From Deinococcus puniceus (lineage in GTDB: Bacteria; Deinococcota; Deinococci; Deinococcales; Deinococcaceae): a DNA stretch of 64,000 nt. The notes under the pieces are model-generated. The model saw nothing but the letters and a program-made list of their open reading frames with translations, was not told the DNA's origin and did not search any database. Below, one piece after another: positions 9,301-18,259 of the stretch. Location of the stretch: the NCBI RefSeq assembly GCF_001644565.1, contig NZ_CP011387.1, forward strand, positions 1,782,501 through 1,846,500, read 5' to 3'. A program made the translations under genes and the position numbers. How positions within the stretch are numbered: the stretch's first letter is position 1; each line of letters starts with the position of its first letter.

Positions 9301-12012
9301 ATGAATATGAACGTCAAATTAGGTATTTTTGCTCTGACCAGCGTGTTGTTACTCGCATCTTGCGGGGGCGGCGACCAAACTATTACTCCTCCGGCAGTGA
9401 CGGTTGGAACCATTGCCCTGCCTGCCAACCCCAGCGGCTACACGCTGACCATCCGCGACAGTGGCGGAAACATCATCGCGCCCAGCATGTACAGCAGCCT
9501 GGCCCCCGGTGCCTATACCGCCACCTACAGCAAAGACGGCTTTATTCCCCAAACCCAGAATTTTACGGCGGAAGCTGGTAAAACGACTAACTTGGTGTAC
9601 CCCACCTTGCAGGCAAACACCGTCAGCGGCGCATTCTATATGGACGCCAACGGCAAGATGGTTGCCATTACCAAAGATGATCTGAACAATGCAGGCACCA
9701 AGTTTGCCTTCTACGCCTGGATGGAAAACGAAACGGGCGGCATCGACCCGACCAAAGTGGGCGGCACTGCCGACCCCGCAGCCCCCACCGCAGGCGAAAT
9801 GGACGAAGTGGCTCCTCTGCTGAGCCAGAACGTCGCAGGCGGATACGTGGGCTACAAGGCCGCCGACGGCAAGGTGTACCCCATCGTCGGTGCAAACGTG
9901 CGCTGGGACATTCTGGAGCAGACGGGCAGCGTGCGCTTTGCCGCCGCTGACGATGGTGGGCAGGCGTCCGGCTCCCCTGTGACCGGGCAAGACATCAACG
10001 ACAATGCCCTGAGCGCCAACACGTATACCAACAGCGCCACCGGCAACAACGTGCGCTTTCCCAGCAGCACCGACTACCCTCTGTACAACGTGACCGGCGT
10101 GAACACGCCCGACACCAACGGTTTCACTTGGACGGCCCTGAACCACGATCCTGCCGTGACCACGCAGGCGACCGCCCGCATTCGCGTCATCGCTTATGTC
10201 AACGGCACCGAAGTCACCAAACGCTTCCTGAACAAGACATTCGCCCCCAGCGCCCGCCTGACCATCGTCAAGACGCCCAAGGACAACCAAGCCGGAATTA
10301 ATCAGTCCCGCGACTTCGCGATCACGGTCAGCAACACCGGCGCAGGCCCCGCCACCGCTATCCGCCTCAGCGATGTCCTGAGGTCTGGTGACGCCGCTGC
10401 CTACAGCGTTACGGCCCCCGCCGGAACCACCGCCAACGCTACCGACGGCTTCGACGTCACCTTCGACCTCGCTGCCGGAGCCAGCCGCACCTTCACGTTG
10501 CCTGCTCAGGCCAGCGCTGTCGGCGTCTACTGTGACGTCGCCACCATCGTCAGCTACAACAACGGCGCGTTCGGCACCGTGACCCCCACGCTCTCCGATC
10601 AGGCCTGCCTCACGGTCACGGCTCCTAGCCTCGGCATCAGCAAGACGCTAGGTACCTTGGACAACGCTGGAGCCTTCACGCCTATCGCCAGCGGCGTGGT
10701 CGTCGGCCCGAACGTGCCCGTCGTGGCCCGCATTACGGTCAGCAACAACGGCAATGCACCAGCCACCAACGTCGTTGTCACCGACACCATCGCCAACAAT
10801 ACCGTGGCCGCCAACTACGCGATTCAGGGGAACATCACTACAGCGCCCCAGACGGTCAACACCAGCAAAACTGGTGACGACGGCTTCACCACCGGCCAGT
10901 TCAACTTGGCCCCTGGAGCCACGCAGTCGTTCACCTTCGCCGCAAGTGGCACCGTCGACGGCGACTACTGCGACCAAGGCACCTTCACGGCCACCAGCAA
11001 CAACGGTGCAGCCGTCACGGGCGCTTCGGGCATTCCTTGCTTCAAGGTCGCTTCGCCCCGCCTCGCCATCACCAAGGTCAACACCCAAGTCGCGGGCCAG
11101 CCGCCCCTGAACCAACTGACCCCCGGCAGCAGCTACCAGAGCGTCATCACAGTCACCAACTCCGGTTCGGCCACCGCCACCGCCGTTGCCGTGAAGGATT
11201 TGCTGGGCAACCTGAACAACGTGTTCATGAACTACGGCAGCGGCTCTTACACCGTGTCCGGCACCGCTCAACCCGGCAGCGTGACCTTTGACGCCGCCAC
11301 GCGCACCGTCAGCACCGTGCCCGCCACCGTGAACTTGGCCCCCGGTCAGGTCTTGACCCTCACCCTCACCAGCAGCGTTGCGGCAGGCACCCCACGCGGC
11401 AGCTACTGCAATACCGGCAGCTACACCAGCACCAACGCGGGCACGGGTCAGGCTCAGGCTTGCGTGACCGTCACGTCGTTCATCTCCGAGCAAACCCAGC
11501 TCACGGATACGGTTGACCCCATCCGTGGCGGAGACGCGACTGGCACCATCTTGGCCAGCGCAGCCAGCGTCGAAGTGTCTTCCAACGAAGGTGCAGTCAA
11601 CAACGTGCTGATCTACAACTTCGGTGCCCTCGATCCTGTTCAGCAGACCCCCGGCCTGTTCAACTTCAGCAACACGCAGGTCTACTACGATCCTACCCCC
11701 GTCCGTGATGTCCAGACCGGAGCCATCACCAGCGACTTCACCAACGCCACCAGCACCCGCCTGACGGTTGGCGCGGGCGCAGGCCAGTACACCGTGAACG
11801 CCGAGACGGGCCTCGGCCAGCAGACAGTCACGCTGAACCCCGCCTTCCGCGTCGCTCCCGGTGGCGTGCTGTGGCTCCGCACGCAGGTCACGGCCCCCAC
11901 CGGAACCGCTGCCCGCCAGTACTTTGAAACCATGCGCTGGAACAACACCGCCGAAAGCAGCGGTCAGGCCCAGACGAACTTCAAGGCCGAGTCCACCACC
12001 GTCATCCCCTAA
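9301..12012 (+). CDS. Large surface lipoprotein with DUF11-type repeats
   Basis: A 903-residue secreted protein with lipobox LLLASC (cysteine 21). A short PEGA-like segment follows near residues 35-100 (GTIALPANPSGYTLTIRDSG and SLAPGAYTATYSKDGF). From about residue 320 there are four copies of a roughly 125-residue immunoglobulin-like DUF11 module. Each shows a variant of KTPKDNQAGINQSRDFAITVSNTG and ends near a YCD/YCN cysteine strand (GVYCDVATI, GDYCDQGTF, RGSYCNTGS). DUF11 proteins of deinococci are cell-surface proteins, probably adhesive or structural. The ATG follows GGAGG by five bases. DNA of the repeat units is well diverged, so the array is old. Confidence 0.8.
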   Translation: MNMNVKLGIFALTSVLLLASCGGGDQTITPPAVTVGTIALPANPSGYTLTIRDSGGNIIAPSMYSSLAPGAYTATYSKDGFIPQTQNFTAEAGKTTNLVYPTLQANTVSGAFYMDANGKMVAITKDDLNNAGTKFAFYAWMENETGGIDPTKVGGTADPAAPTAGEMDEVAPLLSQNVAGGYVGYKAADGKVYPIVGANVRWDILEQTGSVRFAAADDGGQASGSPVTGQDINDNALSANTYTNSATGNNVRFPSSTDYPLYNVTGVNTPDTNGFTWTALNHDPAVTTQATARIRVIAYVNGTEVTKRFLNKTFAPSARLTIVKTPKDNQAGINQSRDFAITVSNTGAGPATAIRLSDVLRSGDAAAYSVTAPAGTTANATDGFDVTFDLAAGASRTFTLPAQASAVGVYCDVATIVSYNNGAFGTVTPTLSDQACLTVTAPSLGISKTLGTLDNAGAFTPIASGVVVGPNVPVVARITVSNNGNAPATNVVVTDTIANNTVAANYAIQGNITTAPQTVNTSKTGDDGFTTGQFNLAPGATQSFTFAASGTVDGDYCDQGTFTATSNNGAAVTGASGIPCFKVASPRLAITKVNTQVAGQPPLNQLTPGSSYQSVITVTNSGSATATAVAVKDLLGNLNNVFMNYGSGSYTVSGTAQPGSVTFDAATRTVSTVPATVNLAPGQVLTLTLTSSVAAGTPRGSYCNTGSYTSTNAGTGQAQACVTVTSFISEQTQLTDTVDPIRGGDATGTILASAASVEVSSNEGAVNNVLIYNFGALDPVQQTPGLFNFSNTQVYYDPTPVRDVQTGAITSDFTNATSTRLTVGAGAGQYTVNAETGLGQQTVTLNPAFRVAPGGVLWLRTQVTAPTGTAARQYFETMRWNNTAESSGQAQTNFKAESTTVIP

Positions 12013-12027
12013 TCCTTCTCTCCAACT

Positions 12028-12054
12028 AAAGGGCCGCTTCGTGCGGCCTTTTTT
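12028..12054 (+). terminator. Terminator after the DUF11 lipoprotein
   Basis: AAAGGGCCGC and GCGGCCTTTTTT flank the loop TTCGT; one G bulge in the 5' arm. Confidence 0.8.
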
Positions 12055-12213
12055 GGTGCCATACGTGTACTCGGCCTGATACGGCCCCGCTCCGTTTCAG
12101 GCCACTAGCGCTGAGCGGTTAGTCGACAATTCACAACTTCTGACCAGACCGACTCAATCTCAGGACATCACCAATGTTGCCTCAACGTCGTGTTAATCCT
12201 CCCTGTGTGCTTT

Positions 12214-12229
12214 CGCGCCAAGCGGCGCG
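12214..12229. other. Hairpin in the leader of the DUF2383-type gene
   Basis: CGCGCC, loop AAGC, GGCGCG. It lies about 110 bases before the ATG at 12340. A second GC-rich stretch follows (GCCTGCGGGCCGGGCGC). The gap 12055-12339 has no gene, so these hairpins probably lie in a structured 5' leader. Confidence 0.4.
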
Positions 12230-12339
12230 GGTGTGGCCCGTACTCTCATCTCATGGCCTGCGGGCCGGGCGCACCGGGGTCAACCCGGAAGGGACGCCGC
12301 GTTTCCCGCACTCGCCCTCACGCTCTAGGAGGCATCACC

Positions 12340-12801
12340 ATGACCATGAACAACGAGACCGTGCTGGACAAACTGCAATACCTGTTGGGCACCCTGCGTG
12401 ACGGAGAAAAAGGTTTTGCCGACGCCGCCGAACACGCCACCGACGCCAGCCTGAAGAGCCTGTTTCTGGAACGCAGCACGCAGCGCAGTCAACTTGCCAG
12501 CGAAGTGGAAGCTCACATCACCCGGCTGGGCGACAAGCCCCGCGAGGGCGGCAGCGTGGGCGCGGCCCTACACCGCACTTGGCTGAACGTGCGAGACGCC
12601 GTGACCGGACGCGGTGATTATCAGGTGGTGGCCGAGTGCGAGCGCGGCGAAGACGTGGCGGTAGAAAACTATCAAGACGTGCTGAAAGAAGCCGACTTGC
12701 CCGCTGACATCCGTTCCGTTGTGGAAACCCAGTTTGCTCAGGTGAAGGCCAGCCATGACCAGATCCGCGACATGAAGCACAGCATGGAAGCCAACAAGTA
12801 A
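12340..12801 (+). CDS. PA2169/DUF2383-type four-helix-bundle protein
   Basis: A 153-residue, all-helical, charged protein beginning MTMNNETVLDKLQYLLGTLRDGEKGFADAAEHATD. This matches the ferritin-like DUF2383 family (PA2169 type), often stress-induced, with no established reaction. The conserved core includes DGEKGF, HRTWLNVRDAVTG and ECERGEDVAVENYQDVL. The start at 12340 follows AGGAGG by seven bases; longer in-frame starts upstream are not supported. It has its own strong terminator. Confidence 0.8.
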   Translation: MTMNNETVLDKLQYLLGTLRDGEKGFADAAEHATDASLKSLFLERSTQRSQLASEVEAHITRLGDKPREGGSVGAALHRTWLNVRDAVTGRGDYQVVAECERGEDVAVENYQDVLKEADLPADIRSVVETQFAQVKASHDQIRDMKHSMEANK

Positions 12802-12815
12802 AGCCCGAACACTCT

Positions 12816-12855
12816 GGGGGCAGGGAGCCAATGACGGCCCTCTGCCCCTTTTTTT
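12816..12855 (+). terminator. Strong rho-independent terminator
   Basis: GGGGGCAGGGAGCC and GGCCCTCTGCCCC form a 13-bp stem with one mismatch, followed by seven T. Confidence 0.85.
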
Positions 12856-12893
12856 GATCTGGATGTCGATTCTCGGTAGATGAACGGCGGACG

Positions 12894-12977
12894 GTAAACA
12901 CCCCCGTTCGCAGCCAGCCCCCCTCCCTTCGTGCTGTCCCAGTTAGGGGGGCGTTGCGAAGCAATGGGGGATTCACC
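12894..12977. repeat. Dispersed palindromic repeat, copy 3 (reverse orientation)
   Basis: On the minus strand it reads GGTGAATCCCCCATTGCTTC, then a GCAACGCCCCCC-like block, and ends with GGGGGGCTGGCTGCGAA and GTTTA, so it is an inverted member of the family at 5963. Confidence 0.65.
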
Positions 12978-13004
12978 TTCCAAACTTAGCCAGCCTCATC
13001 AGTT

Positions 13005-14411
13005 CTAGAAATCACCCAACGATTGCCCGTTTAGCGTGGATGCACCATCTTTGAATCTCAGATCGGCGGTCAGGGTAGTGCCTGTGCGGGTCACCAATCC
13101 GGCGTCTACGAGTTGCTGAATGGCCTGTGGATCGCTGAAGGGGCTATCAGAGCCGAAGGTTTCCACCAAGCCTTTTAGGGCCGGTTCGCTGGCCTGCACT
13201 TTGGCTTGTGCGTCTACTCGGCTCAGGGCCAGCATGGGCATCTGCTCCAGCGCGGCCAATTCCTCACCACTCAGTTGGCCCAGCCCCGTCAGGTTCACTT
13301 GCCCGGTCAAGACCACCGGGCCGCTGTCGGTGCCTACACTCAGGCGGTCAATCACGAGGCGGGGGTCTTCTTTCAGCAGGGCCAGCAGGTCGGCTTGAAT
13401 CTGCTGCTCCTGCGCTGGGGTCAGGTCAGGTGTAGGGGTCGTTTTGCCACGCTGGGCCGCTTGCAGGTCGTTGACCAGCTTGCCGAGGCGTTGCAGGGGC
13501 GCAACCGCCAGATGTCGCGCCGCCAGATGCACCTGCACGTCTTTGAAGGTCTGGCCCGCGCCCTCGATTTGCCCGATGTCGTAAGTCAGCGTGCCGTCGT
13601 AGTGCGCCCCACCGTTCAGGCGGCCCTCGCTGCCCAGCCGCATGTTCTTTACAGTCACCGGGGCCGCGCCGCCCGCAATGGTCAGGCTGTCTAGCGTGGC
13701 GCTGGTTTTGCCCACGCCCAGCAGATCGTCCTTGGATCGGCGGGTGATGTCGCTGGTCACGGCTATTTTACCTAGGGTCGCCGCCGTCTCGCCCGCCACT
13801 GTCAGGCCCGGCCAGTTCAGATTCAGCCGCGAGGTCAGCCCGCTCACGCTGGACTGCGCCGTCAGCGGTTGCCAGTTTACCGTGTCGCCCGCTTCGGTCA
13901 GGGTTCCGGCGGGAATATTCAGATCGGTGGTGGAGGTTCCGCCCAAGCCCACCACCGTCCGAAGGGTAGGCTGTTTGCCGCCCAAAGCTTCGGTCATGCG
14001 GGCTTGCAGGGCGGCGTCTTCAAAGCGCACCTCGGTATCGATCAGGGCTTGCCCCACCGATTTGAACCCCGGCAGAGGCCCATGCTGAATGCGGTTGGTC
14101 ACCAGCAGGCGCACAGGTTGCTCTCCGTCCTCGCCGTTGCCCAGCACGACGGTCATGGTTTGCGTGGAAGTGGTGAATCCCCGCTGATACTTAGAATTTT
14201 CTACGCTCGCCACACCGCTGGCGTCCAGAGCCGTGACCATGCCCTGAACCGCCTGTTCGGTGATGTCTTGGGTGCGCGTGCCCGTGTAGGCAGTGGCTCC
14301 GGCCAGTGCGCCCAGCAGGGCTAAGCCCGCCACCGTCCAGCCCAGGGCGCGGTTGGCGCGGCGTTTGGGGCGACTAGTGGGGGCAGCGGGCGGCGGCGTT
14401 TGGGCAGTCAT
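13005..14411 (-). CDS. YdgA/DUF945 family protein
   Basis: A 468-residue protein with a short cytosolic proline-rich N-terminus, a membrane segment at about residues 24-42 (LGWTVAGLALLGALAGATAY) and a large extracytoplasmic domain. The features FTTSTQTMTVVL, IQHGPLPGFKSVGQALIDTEVRF and a C-terminal block with GTTLTADLRFKDGASTLNGQ fit DUF945 (YdgA), a large gram-negative envelope family of unknown mechanism. TACCTT lies six bases before the ATG. It stands alone, with a dispersed repeat downstream. Confidence 0.75.
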   Translation of the reverse strand: MTAQTPPPAAPTSRPKRRANRALGWTVAGLALLGALAGATAYTGTRTQDITEQAVQGMVTALDASGVASVENSKYQRGFTTSTQTMTVVLGNGEDGEQPVRLLVTNRIQHGPLPGFKSVGQALIDTEVRFEDAALQARMTEALGGKQPTLRTVVGLGGTSTTDLNIPAGTLTEAGDTVNWQPLTAQSSVSGLTSRLNLNWPGLTVAGETAATLGKIAVTSDITRRSKDDLLGVGKTSATLDSLTIAGGAAPVTVKNMRLGSEGRLNGGAHYDGTLTYDIGQIEGAGQTFKDVQVHLAARHLAVAPLQRLGKLVNDLQAAQRGKTTPTPDLTPAQEQQIQADLLALLKEDPRLVIDRLSVGTDSGPVVLTGQVNLTGLGQLSGEELAALEQMPMLALSRVDAQAKVQASEPALKGLVETFGSDSPFSDPQAIQQLVDAGLVTRTGTTLTADLRFKDGASTLNGQSLGDF

Positions 14412-14417
14412 GACTCC

Positions 14418-14423
14418 AAGGTA
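14418..14423 (-). promoter_or_regulatory. -10 hexamer of the DUF945 gene
   Basis: TACCTT on the minus strand, then GGAGTC and the ATG at 14411. GGAG is too close to the start to act as a normal ribosome-binding site. Confidence 0.4.
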
Positions 14424-14516
14424 AAGGTTGCGTTCCAGGGCTGGGGTCAGAATTGCCTCTGGCAGGGCCTTGAGGGAGTGTTCATTTTTGGTTGTAGAGG
14501 AGAGACGGGAAGGGGC

Positions 14517-14572
14517 GTCTAAGGGCTAAGGAAGGGCAAGGCAGGGCAATCGCTGGCGCTCAGTCACCGCGT
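14517..14572. repeat. Purine-rich dispersed repeat, copy 1
   Basis: A GTCTAAGGGCTAAGG-type run followed by AGGGCAATCGCTGGCGCTCA (14543-14562). That 20-mer recurs exactly at 40342-40361. Confidence 0.7.
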
Positions 14573-14594
14573 CTACACCAAACGGCACACCAAA

Positions 14595-14639
14595 CGGAGC
14601 AGGCGGCGAGGTGATTTTGCACCCTTGCCGCCTGCTCCG
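14595..14639 (-). terminator. Hairpin after the HAMP-protein operon
   Basis: GGAGCAGGCGGC (14596-14607) and GCCGCCTGCTCC (14627-14638) form a perfect 12-bp stem with a 19-base loop, just past the stop of the gene at 14659. There is no clear T tract, so it may act as a transcript stabiliser. Confidence 0.55.
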
Positions 14640-14658
14640 CTGAGTGTTGAAGAAAAGC

Positions 14659-16338
14659 TTACCCGCGTTTGCGGCGGCGCAGGCGATCCATGGCGGCTTC
14701 AAGGCTCAGGCGCATGCGCTCCAGTGCCTGTGCCAGATCACCGATTTCGTCGTTGCGGTCAGCCTGCACGGGGCGGGTCAGGTCGCCCATGCTGATGGCG
14801 TCGGCCACAGCCACAAGGCGCTCGATAGGCTGCACCACGCGCCGGGCAGCACGGACGGCGAGGGCGGCGGCCAACGCCAACGCCAGCAGCGACACGCCCA
14901 GCACCAGCAGTAGCGTGTTGCGGAGGTTGATGGCGGCCTGTGCGTTGGGCACGCCTACCGCGATTCGGTACAGCAGGCTGTCGTTCTTGTCGGTGGCCGA
15001 GGTGGTGGTGCGCTGTCCGTTCTCGCCCTCGATGACGCCCAGACGGCTGACCACGTAGGGCGTGCGGTCACTGCGCTGGTTGGCGGGGTCTTCGGCCTGA
15101 CGGCGAAGCTCCTGTGCCTGCGCCGAGTCGCCTGCGCCCACGTCTTCGAGCTGCTGCAACTGGGTGCGGTAGCTGTCGGCGGCGCTGCCCGAGGTCTGGA
15201 ACGTGCCCGTGATGGGGTTGTCGACCAGCCACTTGGCCACGCTGCCCTGCAGGGTTCCGTCCAGACGCGGGTCGCGGCCCCGGAAGTAGGTGGTTCCGTC
15301 GGGCAGCTCCACACGCACGAATCCTACCGCCGAGCGTGCCAGCAGAGCGTCCAGCTGCGCGTTTACGGTTTCTTGGTCGCGGGTATCGAGACTGGTACCC
15401 ACGGCCACGGCCACGGCCTGTGCGTTCTGGGCCACCAACTGGCGCTGTAGTCCGGGCAGGGTCAGGCTCAGCAGGGTCAGCGTCACGGCGGTGGACAGGG
15501 CCAGCGGAGCCAGCGCCCCGAAGGTCAGCTGCTGGGCCAAGCTGCGCCGCGTTCCCAGATTGCTGCGGCTTTCCTCGTTCACGGCGGTCAGGAACATGGC
15601 GGAGGGCGTTTCTGCGGCGGCGGCTTCCTCGCGGGGCTTGGCGTCGGCAATGGTCAGTGCGCCCGTGAAGTCAGACCACACGTCGGCGGGAGCGCTGGCC
15701 TGCGCCGCCGCGCCGGACTGCTGGGGGCCGGGTTGGCCGTCCAGCAAAGCGGTCACGGGAGCGCCAGTGGGTTGGGGTGCAAACGGATCGGGAAACACCG
15801 TCGTGTCAGGGAACGCGGCGCCCGCAGGAAAGAGACTGTTCAGGTCGCTGCTGTCGCGTCCGCCCAGATTGGGGGCCAAGGGCTGAGGCGCGGCCAGATC
15901 GGCCCAGTTGTCATCTTCGGCCAGCCCCGCACGTGCGCTGGCAGGCTGCCGTCCACCCTCGCCGCGGGGCGCACTGGCAATCAGTTCGGCCAGCGTTTCG
16001 CCCTGACGGCTGGGGGCCATCGGAACCTCGTCGGTCTGGCCGTTGCCCCAGCCTGCCAGCGCGGGCGTAGGAGTCGCCACCGCCTGAAAAGGATCGCTGA
16101 ACATCCCCGTTTCTTCGCGGACTTCTTCCATCGCCACCTGCGCGCCCACATCCTGAAACACCCGCATGAGCAGGTCGGCGCGGGCGCGTCCGGTGGGTTT
16201 CATCAGGCGGCCAGAGCGGCGGGCCGAGAGGCGCTGGGCCTGATCGCCCGACAGGCCGAAGCGTTCCATGAGCTGTTTTTCCAGAGTAGGGCGAACCTCG
16301 TCTGATACGGGCTGGCGAATGATGACGGTGTACTTCAT
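14659..16338 (-). CDS. Membrane HAMP-domain protein without an output domain
   Basis: 559 residues. The N-terminal 70 residues ([20 protein letters not shown], then [19 protein letters not shown]) form a small alpha/beta region that is not recognised. A low-complexity acidic and proline linker runs to about residue 265. Then come a membrane helix (about 275-300), an extracytoplasmic sensor-like region (about 300-465), a second helix ([20 protein letters not shown]) and a HAMP domain with [22 protein letters not shown] and [17 protein letters not shown]. The protein stops about 15 residues after HAMP, with no kinase, cyclase or chemotaxis domain. GGAAGG lies seven bases before the ATG. It is probably co-transcribed with the two genes upstream. 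Confidence 0.75.
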   Translation of the reverse strand: MKYTVIIRQPVSDEVRPTLEKQLMERFGLSGDQAQRLSARRSGRLMKPTGRARADLLMRVFQDVGAQVAMEEVREETGMFSDPFQAVATPTPALAGWGNGQTDEVPMAPSRQGETLAELIASAPRGEGGRQPASARAGLAEDDNWADLAAPQPLAPNLGGRDSSDLNSLFPAGAAFPDTTVFPDPFAPQPTGAPVTALLDGQPGPQQSGAAAQASAPADVWSDFTGALTIADAKPREEAAAAETPSAMFLTAVNEESRSNLGTRRSLAQQLTFGALAPLALSTAVTLTLLSLTLPGLQRQLVAQNAQAVAVAVGTSLDTRDQETVNAQLDALLARSAVGFVRVELPDGTTYFRGRDPRLDGTLQGSVAKWLVDNPITGTFQTSGSAADSYRTQLQQLEDVGAGDSAQAQELRRQAEDPANQRSDRTPYVVSRLGVIEGENGQRTTTSATDKNDSLLYRIAVGVPNAQAAINLRNTLLLVLGVSLLALALAAALAVRAARRVVQPIERLVAVADAISMGDLTRPVQADRNDEIGDLAQALERMRLSLEAAMDRLRRRKRG

Positions 16339-16489
16339 GGCATGACCTTCCGGTGGGGGCTGCCCAAGCCTAGACCGCTGGGCAGAAGAGGGGCGCGGCC
16401 TGTGGTGGGGGCAGAGAAATGGCGCTGCGAGGTGGGATGTGATTCAGGGAGAGGAAGTCGTGGCCCGTCTCTGGAACGGCGCAGGCGAA

Positions 16490-16927
16490 TCACGCGATGC
16501 CCCGCGCCCGCAGTTGCCGCACGAAGGCCTGCACGCGGCTCTCGCCCAGCTGGGTCGCCAGATGCCCCAGCAGTTGGCTGAGGGTCACGTTGTCCTCGCC
16601 CAAGTCTTCAAAGGCGTCGTCCACCATGAATTCGCCCATCGGCCCCACGACCACCATCAGGCACTGCTGAATTTCCTTGATGGCCTGCTCGGTCACGGGC
16701 TGTTCGCGCTGTGCGGCGCGGCCTGACCAGCGGGCGGCCTGAGTCACGGCGTCCAGCACTTCGGGCAGGCTCACGCGGGCCAGACGCGCCACCTCCATCG
16801 CGTCTCGCTCACCGTTCACCTGATGCATCACGCGCCACACGTTAAACGGCAGCGGCGTGGCGTCTTGCAGATCGTTCGGCCAGCTCAGCGGGCCAGTGGG
16901 GTTGGGTTGTCCAGTAGGCGCGGTCAT
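16490..16927 (-). CDS. Hypothetical protein, probable partner of the HAMP protein
   Basis: A 145-residue soluble protein. Residues 20-75 ([36 protein letters not shown]) look like a winged-helix-type fold as in DUF4388-like regions. The C-terminal part ([22 protein letters not shown], then [22 protein letters not shown]) is a compact helical region typical of signalling accessory proteins. The ATG at 16927 overlaps the stop of the preceding gene as ATGA. Family not securely recognised. Confidence 0.6.
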   Translation of the reverse strand: MTAPTGQPNPTGPLSWPNDLQDATPLPFNVWRVMHQVNGERDAMEVARLARVSLPEVLDAVTQAARWSGRAAQREQPVTEQAIKEIQQCLMVVVGPMGEFMVDDAFEDLGEDNVTLSQLLGHLATQLGESRVQAFVRQLRARGIA

Positions 16928-17748
16928 GCGGTCACCTCCAGTCCAGCAGTGGCCCATACGGGCTGTTCACGCAAAGAAGCGAGGGGCAGATCGGCGAGGC
17001 GCACGCCCAGCCGGGTCAGGGTGGCGCGGTACGCCGCCAGAAGCGCGGGCCGCAGCTCACTCACGCCCACCTCCTGATCGACCTGCAAGACCCCGCCCAG
17101 CACGCGCACTTCCTGTGCGAACGGATCGAGGCAAGGATGATCGACGGCCAGTCCGATGCTGACCTGACGCCAAGCCTCATCCAACGGAAAGGCGCGGTGG
17201 GTCACGGCGATCAGTTCCATCCAGAAGGCCAGCAGCGTGGGGCGGTCATCGATGACGGGCGGCGACAGCGTGACGCAGGCCGCGCCCGCTTTGGGAACAG
17301 TACCGCCCAGCATCCGCCCGGTTTCCCAGTAGCTGCACGCCGTTCCCGACACCAGGACTCCGAAAAACCGTTCGCGCTCCAGCGTGACCTGCACATCGGG
17401 CCACGCGCCGCGCAGGGGGACAGGTTTGGCCTGACGGCAACTCCAGACCATCTCGGCCACCACCGGCTCCTGCTGCTGCAAACTGACGTTGGCCTGCGGC
17501 AATCCGCGCATCATGGTGGCCCAACTGACCTCACCGCCCGCCGTGAACCCGCCGCGCATCTGGCCGCGTACCCACACGAACCGTGCCCACCGCTGGCCCT
17601 GCATGGCGTCGAATACCCCCGTAAAGCCTTGTGTCTGACGTACGGCGAGGTCGGCGGTGACTTCTGTCCAAGGGTAATGGTTGGTGGAAAGGTGAGAGTA
17701 CACCGCAAGGTCTTGCGGCACGGGGAGCAGAGGCAGAGTGGTCAACAT
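16924..17748 (-). CDS. Hypothetical protein heading the HAMP operon
   Basis: A 274-residue soluble protein with no signal peptide. It contains LAVRQTQGFTGVFDAMQGQRWARFVWVRGQMRGGF, a strand-rich pattern reminiscent of DUF4388 modules, which often accompany roadblock and two-component proteins. The remainder is mixed alpha/beta and not recognised. I use the ATG at 17748, because TAGGTA lies eight bases upstream; a start at 17769 would add only seven residues. Confidence 0.6.
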   Translation of the reverse strand: MLTTLPLLPVPQDLAVYSHLSTNHYPWTEVTADLAVRQTQGFTGVFDAMQGQRWARFVWVRGQMRGGFTAGGEVSWATMMRGLPQANVSLQQQEPVVAEMVWSCRQAKPVPLRGAWPDVQVTLERERFFGVLVSGTACSYWETGRMLGGTVPKAGAACVTLSPPVIDDRPTLLAFWMELIAVTHRAFPLDEAWRQVSIGLAVDHPCLDPFAQEVRVLGGVLQVDQEVGVSELRPALLAAYRATLTRLGVRLADLPLASLREQPVWATAGLEVTA

Positions 17749-17756
17749 GGGCAGGG

Positions 17757-17762
17757 TACCTA
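17757..17762 (-). promoter_or_regulatory. -10 hexamer of the HAMP operon
   Basis: TAGGTA on the minus strand, eight bases before the ATG at 17748; it decides the start. Confidence 0.45.
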
Positions 17763-17872
17763 CGATCAAAATGAATGGAAGTTGCTGGTTCGCTGTCGTG
17801 GCAGGGCGGTCTTGTTATCAGGTCGAGCGGAAGTTCTGAGCAACCCGTTTGAAAACTTCTTCTGAGAAAACT

Positions 17873-18208
17873 AAGTGGGCGGTGTGCAGAAAATGAACGT
17901 CTCTATCTCACTGCTAATCGTCTTACCGCCCGCTTACACACGTCGAAAATCTCACGTCCAGCCCGCCGAATACGGCTGGGTCGAACGTGAGACCTATGAA
18001 AAACTTAACTTTATGTAAGTGAGCAGTTAGAAAGTTTGCAAAGGACGTACATTTGCTTTAGATGGTCAATGATCGTCGTCCGAAGTGCGGACAGTGTCGG
18101 GTGGAACCCGAGAACCTTCGCTCTGTCTGATCCGGTCAAGTACGGCGCACTTCAGATGCGCGTTTCAAGAACATCACCCGAACCGCTCCATTTTTAATGC
18201 GCCGTACT
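17873..18208. other. Hairpin-rich gene-free region, candidate structured RNA
   Basis: Five stems lie in 336 bases. TAAGTGGGCGGT/ACCGCCCGCTTA (17872-17883 and 17925-17936) pairs 12 bp with one G-U. TCTCACGT/ACGTGAGA (17950-17957 and 17985-17992) encloses CCAGCC/GGCTGG. GTCCG-AAGTG-CGGAC lies at 18078-18092 and TCGGGT-GGA-ACCCGA at 18097-18111. AGTACGGCGCA (18139-18149) matches TGCGCCGTACT (18198-18208). No tRNA, tmRNA, RNase P or SRP landmarks were seen. It separates the bacilliredoxin gene from the HAMP operon, so some stems could simply be terminators. Confidence 0.45.
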
Positions 18209-18259
18209 TTCTTCGTTTCTCGCTCCACTCGCTCAAGCTCAAGCCTGCCTGCGAGGGAC

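Noticed and set aside
9301..12012. S-layer protein call for the DUF11 lipoprotein
   Set aside because: A lipobox and DUF11 modules are visible, but no SLH domain was seen, so surface lipoprotein is as far as the sequence goes.
18060..18120. Possible tRNA in the hairpin cluster
   Set aside because: Two stem-loops occur, but no T-loop GTTCGAATC, no anticodon arm of the right size and no acceptor pairing were found.
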